64,000 nt of DNA. Source: Rhodococcus sp. IEGM 1409. Its GTDB lineage: Bacteria > Actinomycetota > Actinomycetes > Mycobacteriales > Mycobacteriaceae. A program made the position numbers and the translations under genes. The notes beneath the pieces are model-generated. The model was not told where the DNA came from. It was given only the letters and a program-made list of their open reading frames with translations, and searched no databases. Where the stretch lies: the NCBI RefSeq assembly GCF_030056735.1, contig NZ_JASHKN010000001.1, positions 1,054,001 to 1,118,000 of the forward strand, written 5' to 3'. The number at the start of each line of letters is the position of its first letter. Positions within the stretch are counted from its first letter, which is position 1. Positions 35,210-45,649 of the stretch are shown here, piece by piece.

Positions 35210-35319
35210 CGGTTCGGATGAACGCCGCCTCCGTGCCCCACTCCTCGCGCAGCCACTGCGCGCCCGATGCCCATACCGGCACCGATGACCACTGCTATAC
35301 GTCCGTCGAGCTTGCCCAC
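35204..35319 (-). pseudogene. Frameshifted N-terminal stump of an SDR
   Basis: A GTG at 35319 behind AAAGGTGG opens VGKLDGRIAVVIGAGMGIGRAVAA, a clear SDR dinucleotide motif. The frame then goes wrong, and the continuation QWLREEWGTEAAFIRTDVT is read in another frame. Nothing of the catalytic core follows. It sits 23 bp after the thioesterase gene, so it was probably once the next gene of that operon. Confidence 0.6.
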
Positions 35320-35342
35320 TGGGGCCACCTTTATCAGTACCC

Positions 35343-35993
35343 CTACCTGGGGCGCGGCACCGTCTTGTCGATGAACAATCCCTCTACGGACACGCACAAT
35401 TCGCCGTCCGCCGTCTTGATCTCGCCGACGGTGTGAATCTTGCGGCCGTCCTTGGAAAGGAACTTGCCGCTGATGGTGAGGGGCTCGAACAACGGAGTCG
35501 GGCGGTGGTAGCGAGTGCTCAATTGTGCTGTCATACCGGAAGTTCCACCCCAGGCATTCGCGACACCGAGAACGTGATCGAGCAGTAGCGCCGAAACACC
35601 ACCGTGCACGTGACCGGGAGGTCCCTGGTACGGCAGAGTTAACGTGACGACTCCCTGCACCGAACCGTCAGCGAGCCCTTCCAGGACAAGCGGCGGCGCA
35701 ATGGCGTTCTCGGGACCGGTCACCGGATCGTGACGCGTCACGCCCTCACCGTTCCACATGTCGATCAACCGCTCGGCAACCTCAGGCGAGTGCTGCTCGA
35801 GGTGCTCGGCAATGCTGTTGAGCTCCTCCGCAACCCGGTCCAAATTGGCGTTTCCGCGGTCAGTCCGCAGCATCGCGTCGACAACGCGCCGAGCCGCGGC
35901 CGTCGCCCGGTCAACCGGGGCGTCCTGCGGCGGTGACGTCAGAATTGTCCCGCCCGGATGTGTTGCTGCCGTGGGGTGCGTACCGAGGTCCAT
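35343..35993 (-). CDS. PaaI/hot-dog acyl-CoA thioesterase
   Basis: 216 aa from ATG 35993, overlapping the MaoC stop (TGATG). The C-terminal 130 residues are a hot-dog thioesterase domain with the motif PGHVHGGVSALLLDHVLG, the usual site of the catalytic Asp/Glu-type residue in PaaI-like enzymes. The first 90 residues are helical. It hydrolyses CoA thioesters, perhaps to rescue CoA from stalled steroid intermediates. Last intact gene of the operon at 35343-41450. Confidence 0.8.
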   Translation of the reverse strand: MDLGTHPTAATHPGGTILTSPPQDAPVDRATAAARRVVDAMLRTDRGNANLDRVAEELNSIAEHLEQHSPEVAERLIDMWNGEGVTRHDPVTGPENAIAPPLVLEGLADGSVQGVVTLTLPYQGPPGHVHGGVSALLLDHVLGVANAWGGTSGMTAQLSTRYHRPTPLFEPLTISGKFLSKDGRKIHTVGEIKTADGELCVSVEGLFIDKTVPRPR

Positions 35994-36862
35994 CAGTTGA
36001 TCTCCATTGTTGCGTGTGTGAGAACCGGGGAGTTCTCGCGCTCGGGGCACGTCGCCGCCAAGGTCAGTGTGTTGCCGTCCTGCCATACCGAGGTGGTGAT
36101 GGATTCGCCGGGGAACAGCGAACCGGCAAACCGCACCGAGTAGTTCTTCACCCGAGTCGGATCTCCGTCGAGAATCCCGTCTACCACTGCCTTGCAGACG
36201 ATGCCGTACGACGCGAGACCATGCAGGATCGGTGCGTCGAAGCCCGCCATTTTCGCGAAGGCAGGATCGGCATGGAGAGGGTTCATGTCTCCGCTGAGTC
36301 GGTACACCAGCGCCTGCGACGGACTGGTGCTCGACGTCAGTACCTTGTCCGGCGCGCGATCAGGCTCCCCGGCAGCAACTTCGGGCCCGACGTCTCCGCC
36401 AAATCCGCCTTCGCCGCGCGCCCAAATCTGCATTCCGTTGGTCCACAACGGATTCCCGTCCAGGTCCTCGGCCGCCGTCTCGAGAACGATCACAGCCGCT
36501 TTTCCCTTGTCCCAGACGTCAGCGACGCGGGAGGAAATACGCGCGGTACCCGTCGACGGGATCGGGGCGTGAAGTGACAGCGACTGCCCGCCGTGCAGGA
36601 TCTTGCGCAGGTCGATATCGATTCCCGGCATGCTCATCGACGGCGCCGGCAGTACATCCGCCGAAATTCCCTGGCCTGCAACCATTGCAAACGTCGGAAG
36701 TACCTTCAGACCCTTCTCGTACACCCAGGTGAGTTCTGCGGGATCCAGAGCGTTCACGCCTGCTCGGAGCCCCAACTGGTAGAGCATGACGTCGCGATCG
36801 GTCCACGACACTTCGCGCACAGTCGGTTCGGCGGCCAACGCCACCGCAAGATCGATAGCCAT
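35993..36862 (-). CDS. MaoC-family enoyl-CoA hydratase (double hot-dog)
   Basis: 289 aa from ATG 36862, sharing one base with the upstream stop. The hydratase-2 motif is canonical: YRLSGDMNPLHADPAFA then PILHG. It resembles the hydratase part of 17-beta-HSD4-type enzymes (ChsH3/Hsd4B group), which hydrate steroid side-chain enoyl-CoAs. It follows the thiolase and dehydrogenase genes, so a full beta-oxidation turn except the 3-hydroxyacyl-CoA dehydrogenase is encoded together. Paralogue of 12825-13652. Confidence 0.86.
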   Translation of the reverse strand: MAIDLAVALAAEPTVREVSWTDRDVMLYQLGLRAGVNALDPAELTWVYEKGLKVLPTFAMVAGQGISADVLPAPSMSMPGIDIDLRKILHGGQSLSLHAPIPSTGTARISSRVADVWDKGKAAVIVLETAAEDLDGNPLWTNGMQIWARGEGGFGGDVGPEVAAGEPDRAPDKVLTSSTSPSQALVYRLSGDMNPLHADPAFAKMAGFDAPILHGLASYGIVCKAVVDGILDGDPTRVKNYSVRFAGSLFPGESITTSVWQDGNTLTLAATCPERENSPVLTHATMEIN

Positions 36863-38064
36863 CAGTTCTCCAAAGTTCCGGCTCGGTAGACCGTGACGAC
36901 GCATGCGCCACCCAGTCCGAGATTGTGCTGCAGTCCAATTCGAGCGCCCTCGACCTGACGGGCATCTGCCGTCCCGCGGAGCTGCCACGTGAGCTCGGCG
37001 CATTGCGCCAACCCGGTGGCACCCAGCGGGTGTCCCTTCGAGATCAAACCACCCGACGGGTTGACGACCCATTGGCCGCCGTACGTGGTCGCGCCGGATT
37101 CGACGAGCTTTCCGCCTTCTCCGACCGCGCACATCCCCAGGCCCTCGTAGGTGATGATCTCGTTGATCGCAAAGCAGTCGTGCAGTTCGATGACATCGAC
37201 ATCTTCAATGGTGATCCCGGCCTGCGCAAAGGCCTGCTCGGCCGCGGCGGCCGTCATCGGTGCACCGACCACGTCGATCATCGACTTCTCGGCGAAAGCG
37301 GCCTCGGTGTCGGTGGTCAACGCCTGTGCCACGATCTCGATCGCCCGGTCTTCGAGCCCGTGCTCACGCACGAACTTCTCACTCACCACGATGGCAGCAC
37401 CGGCGCCGTCCGAAGTCGGCGAACACTGTGAGCGCGTCAGCGGCTCGTGAATCATCTTGTCGCCCAAGACCTGTTCGAGGGTGTACTCATCGCGGAACTG
37501 TGCATACGGATTGTTGACCGAGTGCTTGTGGTTCTTGACCGCCACGGCTGCAATTTGCTCGACGGTTGTGCCGTACTTCTTCATGTGTTCGACGGCAGCG
37601 TTACCGAACAACTGAGCGGTCATAGGCGAGCGGGCGAAGCCGTAGTCCTCGACCATGATCTTCAGCTGAGAGTCCAAGGTGGTGACCTTGGGCATCTCAC
37701 CGTTTCCGGTCAACGCCGTTTTGGTCATCTTCTCGAATCCGACTGCCAAGGCGCAGTCTGCCTGTCCTGCCTGGACCCATTCGCGCGCCATCATCAGCGC
37801 CGTCGACCCGGTGGCGCAGTTGTTGTTGACGTTGAAAATGGGGATGCCGGTCAGACCGGTCTCGTAGAGAGCTCGCTGGCCGGCAGTCGACGCATTGAAC
37901 ACGTATCCGACTGCAGCACGCTGGATCTGGTCGTAGCTGATCCCGGCATCGGTCATGGCACTCGAGACTGCTTCGGTCACCATGTCCGGGTATTCCCAAT
38001 CGCGGGTCTCGATCTTCTCGAACTTGGTCATGCCCACGCCGATGACGAAGGTGCGATTGCTCAT
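36862..38064 (-). CDS. SCPx-like thiolase / lipid-transfer protein
   Basis: 400 aa from ATG 38064 with GGAAAG upstream. Thiolase fold of the SCPx type: the nucleophile Cys in NNNCATGSTALMM, HDCFAINE, and GGLISKGHPLGATGLAQ near the end. These proteins cleave 3-ketoacyl-CoA or act as side-chain aldolases (Ltp3/Ltp4 for C24-branched sterols). The presence of Cys favours thiolase chemistry. It follows the double dehydrogenase by 7 bp. Confidence 0.84.
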   Translation of the reverse strand: MSNRTFVIGVGMTKFEKIETRDWEYPDMVTEAVSSAMTDAGISYDQIQRAAVGYVFNASTAGQRALYETGLTGIPIFNVNNNCATGSTALMMAREWVQAGQADCALAVGFEKMTKTALTGNGEMPKVTTLDSQLKIMVEDYGFARSPMTAQLFGNAAVEHMKKYGTTVEQIAAVAVKNHKHSVNNPYAQFRDEYTLEQVLGDKMIHEPLTRSQCSPTSDGAGAAIVVSEKFVREHGLEDRAIEIVAQALTTDTEAAFAEKSMIDVVGAPMTAAAAEQAFAQAGITIEDVDVIELHDCFAINEIITYEGLGMCAVGEGGKLVESGATTYGGQWVVNPSGGLISKGHPLGATGLAQCAELTWQLRGTADARQVEGARIGLQHNLGLGGACVVTVYRAGTLEN

Positions 38065-38071
38065 GTGCAGG

Positions 38072-40252
38072 TCACTTTCCCGGTTCGGGGTCACGAGGTA
38101 GACCCAAGATTCGCTCACCGATAATGTTGAGCTGAACGTTGGTTGTACCACCCGCAATGGACATGCACTGCGAGTTCAGGAACATCTGCGTCGCAGACAT
38201 CCGATGCTGATCGCCCAGAAGGGAACTGGGACCAGCCCACTCCATCGCCACATCCCAGACCTGCTGGATGTGCTCGACGCCGATCAGCTTCGCCACCGAG
38301 GACTCAGCCCCCGGTTGCGCGCCGGTAAGCGAGCGCAGCGTGGTGCGCAGACCGAGCAGACCGCCGGATTGAGCGTCGCACAGCACCTTTCCGAGAACCG
38401 TCAGCTGCTCGTCGTCGATACCGCCGGGCAGTCCGTCGACCAGGCTCAGCAGAGCCTCGCCGCCCGATCCCAGGGACGAGTCGTTGGACAGCGAGACACG
38501 CTCGTTGGCCAGCGTGGTGCGAGCGAGCTTCCAGCCGTCACCCGGCTCGCCGACCAGGCACTCGTCCGGAACGAAGACGTCGTCGAAGAACACCTCGTTG
38601 AAGAGTGCCTCGCCGGTGATCTCGCGCAGCGGACGAATGTCGAGACCGCTGTTCTTGATGTCGATGAGAAAGTAGGACAAGCCCTTGTGCTTGGGGGCGT
38701 CGGCGTCGGTGCGGGCGAGGCAGATTCCCCAGTGCGCGTCGCGTGCCATCGACGTCCACACTTTCTGGCCCTGCAACTTCCAGCCACCGTCTACCTTGGT
38801 GGCCTTCGTGCTCAGAGCCGCGAGGTCGGAACCTGCGCCGGGCTCGGAGAAGAGCTGGCACCAGACGATGTCGCCGCGCAGTGACGGCGGGACGAACTTG
38901 GAAAGCTGCTCCTCGTTGCCGTGCGCGATGAGCGTCGGGATGACCCAGTTGCCGATGATCATGTCGTGCGGCTTGATCGTCGCTGCACGTAGTTCTTCGG
39001 CGATGACCAGCTGACTGACCGCGTCGGCAGACTTCCCCCACGGAGCCGTGAAGTGCGGTGCGGTGTAGCCCTTTTCCGCGAGGTAGGTCTTCTGCGCGGC
39101 ACCTACGAGGCTCAAAGCCGGTGCGAGCTCGGCGCGGACGTCGGCGCGGATCACCTCGGCCTCGGGCGGCAATTCGATGCTGAGCACGCGCCGGGTGCCG
39201 GCAATGGTCAGCTCGGCAACGCGTCGACGCCAGGATGCCGTGGAACCCAGCAGAATTCGCAAGGACTGCGCACGGCGCAAATAGAGGTGCGCGTCGTGCT
39301 CCCAGGTGTAGCCGATACCGCCGAGCACCTGGATGCAGTCGCGCGTGACGGAGAAGCCGGCCTCGAGGGCCGTGGCGCCGGCGACGGCTGCTGCGAGAGA
39401 AGCCTCTTCGGCACCGACACCGTTCGCCGGCGTCAGGGCACGTGCAGCATCCCAGGCGCAGACGCGTGCCTGCTCGGCAAGAGCGAGCATCCGAGCAGCC
39501 TTGTGCTTGACGCCCTGGAACTGGCCGATCGGACGACCGAACTGCTGACGCACCTTCGCGTAGTCAGCTGAGGTCGTGACTGCCCAGTCCGCCAAGCCGG
39601 ATGCCTCGGCGGCGAACAGCGTTGCGGCAATGTCGAGTACACGCTGGGTGTCGATGGTAAGGATTTCGGAATCAGTGAGAACAAGTCCGTCGACGGTGAC
39701 CTCGGAGTTACGACGCACGACGTCGTAGCTGGCCAGGTCTGTCACGTCGAGACGATCACGTTCAAGCAACACGAATCCGCTGTCCGTCGCGAGCATGAAC
39801 ACGTTGCCGACATGACCGCCGAGAATCTGACTGGACGTACCGCTCAGAGTGGCAGTGTCACCGTCACGCGTGATCGTGAGCGAACCCGGCTGCAGCGCAA
39901 CAGCTCCGAGAGTACTGCCGGCCACGAGCGCCGGCAGCCTGCCTGATACTCCGGCATCACTGAGAACAGCGCTGACCACTACCGTCGGCAGGAACGGTCC
40001 GGGAACCATGGAGCGTCCCAGTTCCTCGACGACGATCGCGAGTTCAACCAGTCCGTAGCCGGCGCCACCGAATTCCTCGGCGATGTGCAGTCCGAGAAGG
40101 CCCTGCTCGGCAAGCCCGTTCCAGAGTTGCGGGCGGGTTTCGACCTTCGCCTCGACAGCTTCACGGATGCCGGTGGGTGTTGCGTGGCGCGCCGCCCAGC
40201 CCCGTACGGAGTCGCGGAGGTCGCGATCTTCTTCACTCAATCCAATGGTCAT
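38072..40252 (-). CDS. Fused double acyl-CoA dehydrogenase, FadE34 (ChsE3)-like
   Basis: 726 aa, about twice the usual length. Two complete acyl-CoA dehydrogenase repeats are visible: residues 1-350 (EEFGGAGYGLVELAIVVEEL, GRPIGQFQGVKH, LGGIGYTWEHD) and 375-726 (LFSEPGAGSDLAALSTKA, KVWTSMARDAHWG, LNIIGERILG). Mycobacterial FadE34 has the same layout and acts on the five-carbon steroid side chain. One half normally carries the working active site while the other completes the heterodimer-like interface. ATG 40252 is preceded by GAGGTAG. Confidence 0.83.
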   Translation of the reverse strand: MTIGLSEEDRDLRDSVRGWAARHATPTGIREAVEAKVETRPQLWNGLAEQGLLGLHIAEEFGGAGYGLVELAIVVEELGRSMVPGPFLPTVVVSAVLSDAGVSGRLPALVAGSTLGAVALQPGSLTITRDGDTATLSGTSSQILGGHVGNVFMLATDSGFVLLERDRLDVTDLASYDVVRRNSEVTVDGLVLTDSEILTIDTQRVLDIAATLFAAEASGLADWAVTTSADYAKVRQQFGRPIGQFQGVKHKAARMLALAEQARVCAWDAARALTPANGVGAEEASLAAAVAGATALEAGFSVTRDCIQVLGGIGYTWEHDAHLYLRRAQSLRILLGSTASWRRRVAELTIAGTRRVLSIELPPEAEVIRADVRAELAPALSLVGAAQKTYLAEKGYTAPHFTAPWGKSADAVSQLVIAEELRAATIKPHDMIIGNWVIPTLIAHGNEEQLSKFVPPSLRGDIVWCQLFSEPGAGSDLAALSTKATKVDGGWKLQGQKVWTSMARDAHWGICLARTDADAPKHKGLSYFLIDIKNSGLDIRPLREITGEALFNEVFFDDVFVPDECLVGEPGDGWKLARTTLANERVSLSNDSSLGSGGEALLSLVDGLPGGIDDEQLTVLGKVLCDAQSGGLLGLRTTLRSLTGAQPGAESSVAKLIGVEHIQQVWDVAMEWAGPSSLLGDQHRMSATQMFLNSQCMSIAGGTTNVQLNIIGERILGLPRDPEPGK

Positions 40253-40286
40253 GTCTACCTCGTCAATTCGACAGTGCGGGTACGGG

Positions 40287-41641
<1,355 letters not shown>

Positions 41642-42268
41642 TCAGCGTCGTGAGAGATTCACCAGAAGCAGGTCGCACCCTTTGCGAATGTCGTACTCCG
41701 CATCGGGGATGGAGATTCGACCATTGAGGCAGGACTGGATGACCCCGAACCACAGCTGCATCAACAGACGCAGACCTGTGTTGTCTTCCTCGGTGGGGTT
41801 CTCGATTCCGGCCGCATCGAGGATGATCTGCCGGAATCCACGATCGATCTTGCCCACGTCCGGCACCGTCGCGACATTGGCGGTACTGGACGACTGCAGC
41901 ATCGCAGTCGAGAGAGCCGGCCGACGCAGTAACCCGCGAGTGGCGCGAACCAACACCTCGTACACCGCGTCCTGCGGATTGTCCGACTGAACCTGGTGCT
42001 TGGCAAAGCTGTCGCCGATCTGATCGATCTGCTCGACCATCACTGCGACGAAGAGGTGCGTCTTCGAGGGGAAGTAGCGATAAAGGGTGCCGATGGCCAC
42101 GCCCGCCCGCTTGGCGACCTCGTGCATCTGAACCCGTGAGAGTTCCTTCTCGGTCGCCAATTCGGCGGCAGCTTCCAGCATCCGCACATGGCGCGCCCGC
42201 TGCTCGTCCGAACTGGGCTCGGCAGCGTCCCTGACCTCGGCAATTCTCGGCAACGTCGCCCCCATCAT
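41642..42268 (-). CDS. TetR-family regulator, KstR-like recognition helix
   Basis: 208 aa from ATG 42268 (a second ATG follows at once). The helix-turn-helix VQMHEVAKRAGVAIGTLYRY, followed by FPSKTHLF, closely resembles that of KstR, the repressor of sterol catabolism (which has GVAVGTLYRYFPSK-like residues). The ligand domain differs from Mtb KstR as I remember it, so I do not name it kstR. It lies between the steroid thiolase operon and KstD, both likely targets. A CTGAG-T-CTCAG palindrome lies 6 bp upstream of the start. Confidence 0.8.
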   Translation of the reverse strand: MMGATLPRIAEVRDAAEPSSDEQRARHVRMLEAAAELATEKELSRVQMHEVAKRAGVAIGTLYRYFPSKTHLFVAVMVEQIDQIGDSFAKHQVQSDNPQDAVYEVLVRATRGLLRRPALSTAMLQSSSTANVATVPDVGKIDRGFRQIILDAAGIENPTEEDNTGLRLLMQLWFGVIQSCLNGRISIPDAEYDIRKGCDLLLVNLSRR

Positions 42269-42273
42269 CGATT

Positions 42274-42284
42274 CTGAGTCTCAG
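42274..42284. promoter_or_regulatory. 11-bp palindrome between the TetR and KstD genes
   Basis: CTGAG-T-CTCAG is perfect and lies just upstream of the TetR start, in the 150-bp divergent gap with kstD. It may be an autoregulatory site. Confidence 0.4.
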
Positions 42285-42418
42285 TCGCGAACGACCTCGC
42301 CAATTCTCTCATCTCGATCACCCATCTCGGCATATTGCCCGCTCAGTGGGACCTGGCATGGCCTTCTCTCTCCGTGCGGTATTCCGTGGACACCCCACCC
42401 TCTTGGAGTAAGGACGCA

Positions 42419-43954
42419 ATGATGCAGGACTGGACCACCGAGTGCGACGTGTTGGTAGTCGGCTCCGGCGGCGGCGCGCTGACCGGCGCATACACCGCGG
42501 CAGCTCGAGGATTGACAACGATCGTCCTCGAGAAAACCGATCGCTTCGGCGGAACTTCCGCGTACTCGGGCGCATCCATCTGGCTGCCGGGAACCCAGGT
42601 ACAGGAACGCGCGGGACTCCCTGACTCGACGGAGAACGCACGCACCTATCTGCGCGCGCTGCTCGGCGACTCCGAGTCCGATCGCCAGGACGCCTACGTC
42701 GAGACCGCACCGGCAGTGGTCGCGTTGCTCGAGCAGAACCCGAACATCGAATTCGAGTTCCGCGCGTTTCCCGACTATTACAAGGCCGAAGGCCGGATGG
42801 ACACGGGACGCTCCATCAACCCGCTCGATCTCGATCCCGCCGACATCGGTGATCTCGCCGGCAAGGTGCGTCCCGAACTCGACCAGGACCGCACCGGTCA
42901 AGGCCATGCTCCCGGCCCGATGATCGGTGGGCGCGCACTGATCGGCCGTCTGCTGGCCGCAGTCCAGAGCACCGGAAAAGCAGAACTTCGAACCGAATCC
43001 GTTCTCACGTCCCTGATCGTCGAAGACGGACGAGTCGTCGGCGCCGAGGTCGAATCCGGCGGCGAAACCCAGCGAATCAAGGCGAACCGCGGTGTCCTGA
43101 TGGCAGCGGGCGGCATCGAAGGCAACGCCGAGATGCGCGAGCAGGCCGGCACCCCCGGCAAGGCGATCTGGAGTATGGGTCCCTTCGGCGCCAACACCGG
43201 CGACGCGATCTCTGCCGGTATCGCTGTCGGTGGCGCAACCGCATTGCTCGATCAGGCATGGTTCTGCCCCGGCGTCGAGCAGCCCGACGGCAGCGCAGCC
43301 TTCATGGTCGGCGTTCGCGGCGGACTTGTCGTCGACAACGCGGGCGAGCGCTACCTCAACGAGTCGCTTCCGTACGACCAATTCGGGCGGGCCATGGACG
43401 CTCACGACGACAACGGTTCTGCCGTGCCGTCGTTCATGATCTTCGACTCGCGCGAGGGTGGCGGACTGCCCGCGATCTGCATCCCGAACACGGCGCCCGC
43501 CAAGCACCTCGAAGCCGGAACCTGGGTGGGCGCCGACACTCTCGAAGAGCTCGCCGCCGAGACCGGACTACCGGCCGACGCTCTGCGAAGCACCGTCGAA
43601 AAGTTCAACGATGCAGCAAAACTGGGCGTCGACGAAGAGTTCCATCGCGGAGAGGACCCGTACGACGCATTCTTCTGCCCGCCCAACGGCGGCGCGAATG
43701 CAGCACTGACGGCCATCGAGAACGGTCCGTTCTACGCAGCTCGCATCGTCCTCAGTGACCTCGGCACCAAGGGCGGATTGGTCACCGACGTCAACGGTCG
43801 CGTTCTTCGCGCCGACGGCAGCGCTGTCGACGGTCTGTACGCCGCCGGCAACACGAGCGCTTCCTTGAGCGGGCGCTTCTACCCCGGCCCCGGAGTTCCG
43901 CTGGGGACTGCAATGGTCTTCTCCTACCGAGCGGCCGAGGACATGGCGAAGTAA
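42419..43954 (+). CDS. kstD: 3-Ketosteroid delta-1-dehydrogenase
   Basis: 511 aa from ATG 42419 with GGAGTAAGG upstream; characterised KstDs are about 510. FAD-binding start DVLVVGSGGGALTGAYTAA, then the KstD signatures SLPYDQFGRAM (catalytic Tyr near residue 320) and GRFYPGPGVPLGT (catalytic Tyr and Gly near residue 490). It inserts the 1,2-double bond in ring A, which together with KshA opens ring B. Divergent from the KstR-like regulator. Rhodococci carry several kstD paralogues; which one this is cannot be told. Confidence 0.92.
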   Translation: MMQDWTTECDVLVVGSGGGALTGAYTAAARGLTTIVLEKTDRFGGTSAYSGASIWLPGTQVQERAGLPDSTENARTYLRALLGDSESDRQDAYVETAPAVVALLEQNPNIEFEFRAFPDYYKAEGRMDTGRSINPLDLDPADIGDLAGKVRPELDQDRTGQGHAPGPMIGGRALIGRLLAAVQSTGKAELRTESVLTSLIVEDGRVVGAEVESGGETQRIKANRGVLMAAGGIEGNAEMREQAGTPGKAIWSMGPFGANTGDAISAGIAVGGATALLDQAWFCPGVEQPDGSAAFMVGVRGGLVVDNAGERYLNESLPYDQFGRAMDAHDDNGSAVPSFMIFDSREGGGLPAICIPNTAPAKHLEAGTWVGADTLEELAAETGLPADALRSTVEKFNDAAKLGVDEEFHRGEDPYDAFFCPPNGGANAALTAIENGPFYAARIVLSDLGTKGGLVTDVNGRVLRADGSAVDGLYAAGNTSASLSGRFYPGPGVPLGTAMVFSYRAAEDMAK

Positions 43955-43990
43955 CGCAGTTCAATCGCACTGTGTGACAGCAGATCGTGG

Positions 43991-44030
43991 GGCAGCTGAT
44001 ATCGCAATCGGCTGCCTCACTTTCTTTCTC
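43991..44030 (+). terminator. Probable terminator after kstD
   Basis: GGCAGCTGAT pairs with ATCGGCTGCC (one G-U pair) around a 6-base loop, followed by TCACTTTCTTTCT. It lies between convergent genes. Confidence 0.65.
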
Positions 44031-44049
44031 ACGGCGTCGCGATGTTGTA

Positions 44050-44601
44050 TCACTCCGGGTCGATACCGGGCAAACCGTCCACACTCTTCGCGTTCTTCTC
44101 GGCGCGATAGGCGATGAGCCGCTCCGGGCCCTTCTTCTCCGCTACGCGGTCGAGCACGTCACGGTCGGATTGGTAGTCCATCAGCGGTACTGCGTATCCG
44201 CACGAATCCGAGACGCGCGTCAGATCAACCACGACGATGGACCGCAGCCCCGGGTGGTCGGGGAACTTACCGACCAGCTCGTTGAACGGTTCCGACCCTG
44301 CCAGTAGAACGCGTGCATTGCCGTGAAGCCGGACAATCTTCGGCGGTCCGCCAAATGCCATGAACATCAGAGTTATTCGCGAATTCTCGCGCACGTGCGC
44401 GATAGTTTACACTCCGCTGCCAGTCAGGTCGAGGTACGCCACCTGGGTGGATGTCAGCACCACAAACGATCCGACTCCCCCTTTGGGTGAGCAATTGATC
44501 AATCCGTCAGGAGACAACGGTGCGGTGGCAACGACGAACAGCGGTTGAGCCTGCAGCCACGTGGTGAGCTTTTCATCGATGCCTTCGTAGACGCGCCCCA
44601 T
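44050..44601 (-). pseudogene. PPOX/FMN-binding protein broken by one stop codon
   Basis: Two open pieces in the same frame: 64 codons from ATG 44601 (GRVYEGIDEKLTTWLQAQ ... YLDLTGSGV), then TAA (44407-44409), then TIAHVRENSRITLMFMAFGG and on to 44050. The family has GxETIAHxREN here, so the stop stands where Glu is expected; a single base change (GAA to TAA) explains it. The intact protein would be a pyridoxamine-phosphate-oxidase-fold flavin or F420 protein of about 183 aa. It may be recent decay, readthrough or a sequencing error. Confidence 0.8.
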
Positions 44602-44631
44602 GCCGAAAGTGTAGATCGCGCCGACTGGACG

Positions 44632-45648
44632 TCACGGGGCAGGCGCTGCGGCGGCTCGAAGCTCCTCACACATCGCAGTGAAATCGACGTCGTCGGCGGG
44701 ATCCGTCGGCACTGCCAGTGCAATCCCGTCGCAGAGGCTCGCGTACTTCGAACTCAGCACTTCGGGGAGTTCCGCGTAAGTGCATTGCGTGACCAAGATG
44801 TCGAGAACATCGTCGGTGAGGACGGCGGGGAGTTGAGCCCAATCGCCCGTTCGCGCCATCGCAGTCAGCTTCTCCCCGACCTCGGACAATCCGATGACCT
44901 CAAGCGCGATTCGATATGCCGGTGTGGAGTAGAGAAAGGCAAGTTCGCTGCGCACCGCTTCTCGCTGCGCAACTATCGCAGCACGATCTTTGCCGGTGAT
45001 CGTCTTCGGAACGGCAATCAGTCGAGGCTTCCTTCCGCCTACCGCCAAGGCAGGAATGATCCTCTCCGCGAGCACCTTCGGATGGGAGCTGGTGGGGTGA
45101 GCAACAAAACCGTCGGCGACGGCTCCGGCCAGCGAGCACATTCGAGAGTTCACTCCCCCGGTCCATATCTCGGGGGCGGGGACGCCGACCGGCCCCGGGT
45201 TGAAGTAGGGTTGCAGTCGGTTGAAGGTGTAGTGCGTTCCGGCATGGTCGAGTTCACCGCCCTCCTGGAACACTCGGAAGATCTCGCGCACGGCGCTGAC
45301 ATAATCACGCAGTTGCGCAACAGGATCCGTCCACGGCATCGAGTACCGCCCGACGATGTTTCCCCGCACCTGCGTCGCGAGCCCCAGTTGGAATCGTCCG
45401 CCCGAGAAGTCCGCCAGATCCCACGCAGCCAAAGCCGTCACCATGGGGCTGCGTGCAAACGCGACAACCATCGACGTCCGGACAGTGAGGGTGGTGCTGT
45501 GCTCGACGGCGAGTGCCGCCACCGCAAACGGATCGCGAATGGTCTCGGAGATGTGCACCGTGTCGAATCCGAGGTTCTCGATGCGTCTGACGTACTGAGC
45601 TACCTGCCGCAGCGGGGTATCGGCAGGTAGCGAGGTCGCCAATTCCAT
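44632..45648 (-). CDS. F420-type luciferase-like (LLM) oxidoreductase
   Basis: 338 aa from ATG 45648. LLM TIM barrel: GFDTVHISETIRDPF, SGGRFQLGLATQVRGN, PEIWTGGVNSRMCSLAG are typical of F420-dependent members acting on hydrophobic compounds. It follows the SMP-30 gene by one base and precedes the broken PPOX gene by 30 bp, so the three were one operon. Substrate unknown. Confidence 0.8.
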   Translation of the reverse strand: MELATSLPADTPLRQVAQYVRRIENLGFDTVHISETIRDPFAVAALAVEHSTTLTVRTSMVVAFARSPMVTALAAWDLADFSGGRFQLGLATQVRGNIVGRYSMPWTDPVAQLRDYVSAVREIFRVFQEGGELDHAGTHYTFNRLQPYFNPGPVGVPAPEIWTGGVNSRMCSLAGAVADGFVAHPTSSHPKVLAERIIPALAVGGRKPRLIAVPKTITGKDRAAIVAQREAVRSELAFLYSTPAYRIALEVIGLSEVGEKLTAMARTGDWAQLPAVLTDDVLDILVTQCTYAELPEVLSSKYASLCDGIALAVPTDPADDVDFTAMCEELRAAAAPAP

Positions 45649-45649
45649 G

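Noticed and set aside
41642-42268. Naming the TetR gene kstR
   Set aside because: Only the recognition helix resembles KstR; the ligand domain and the nearby DNA sites do not fit.
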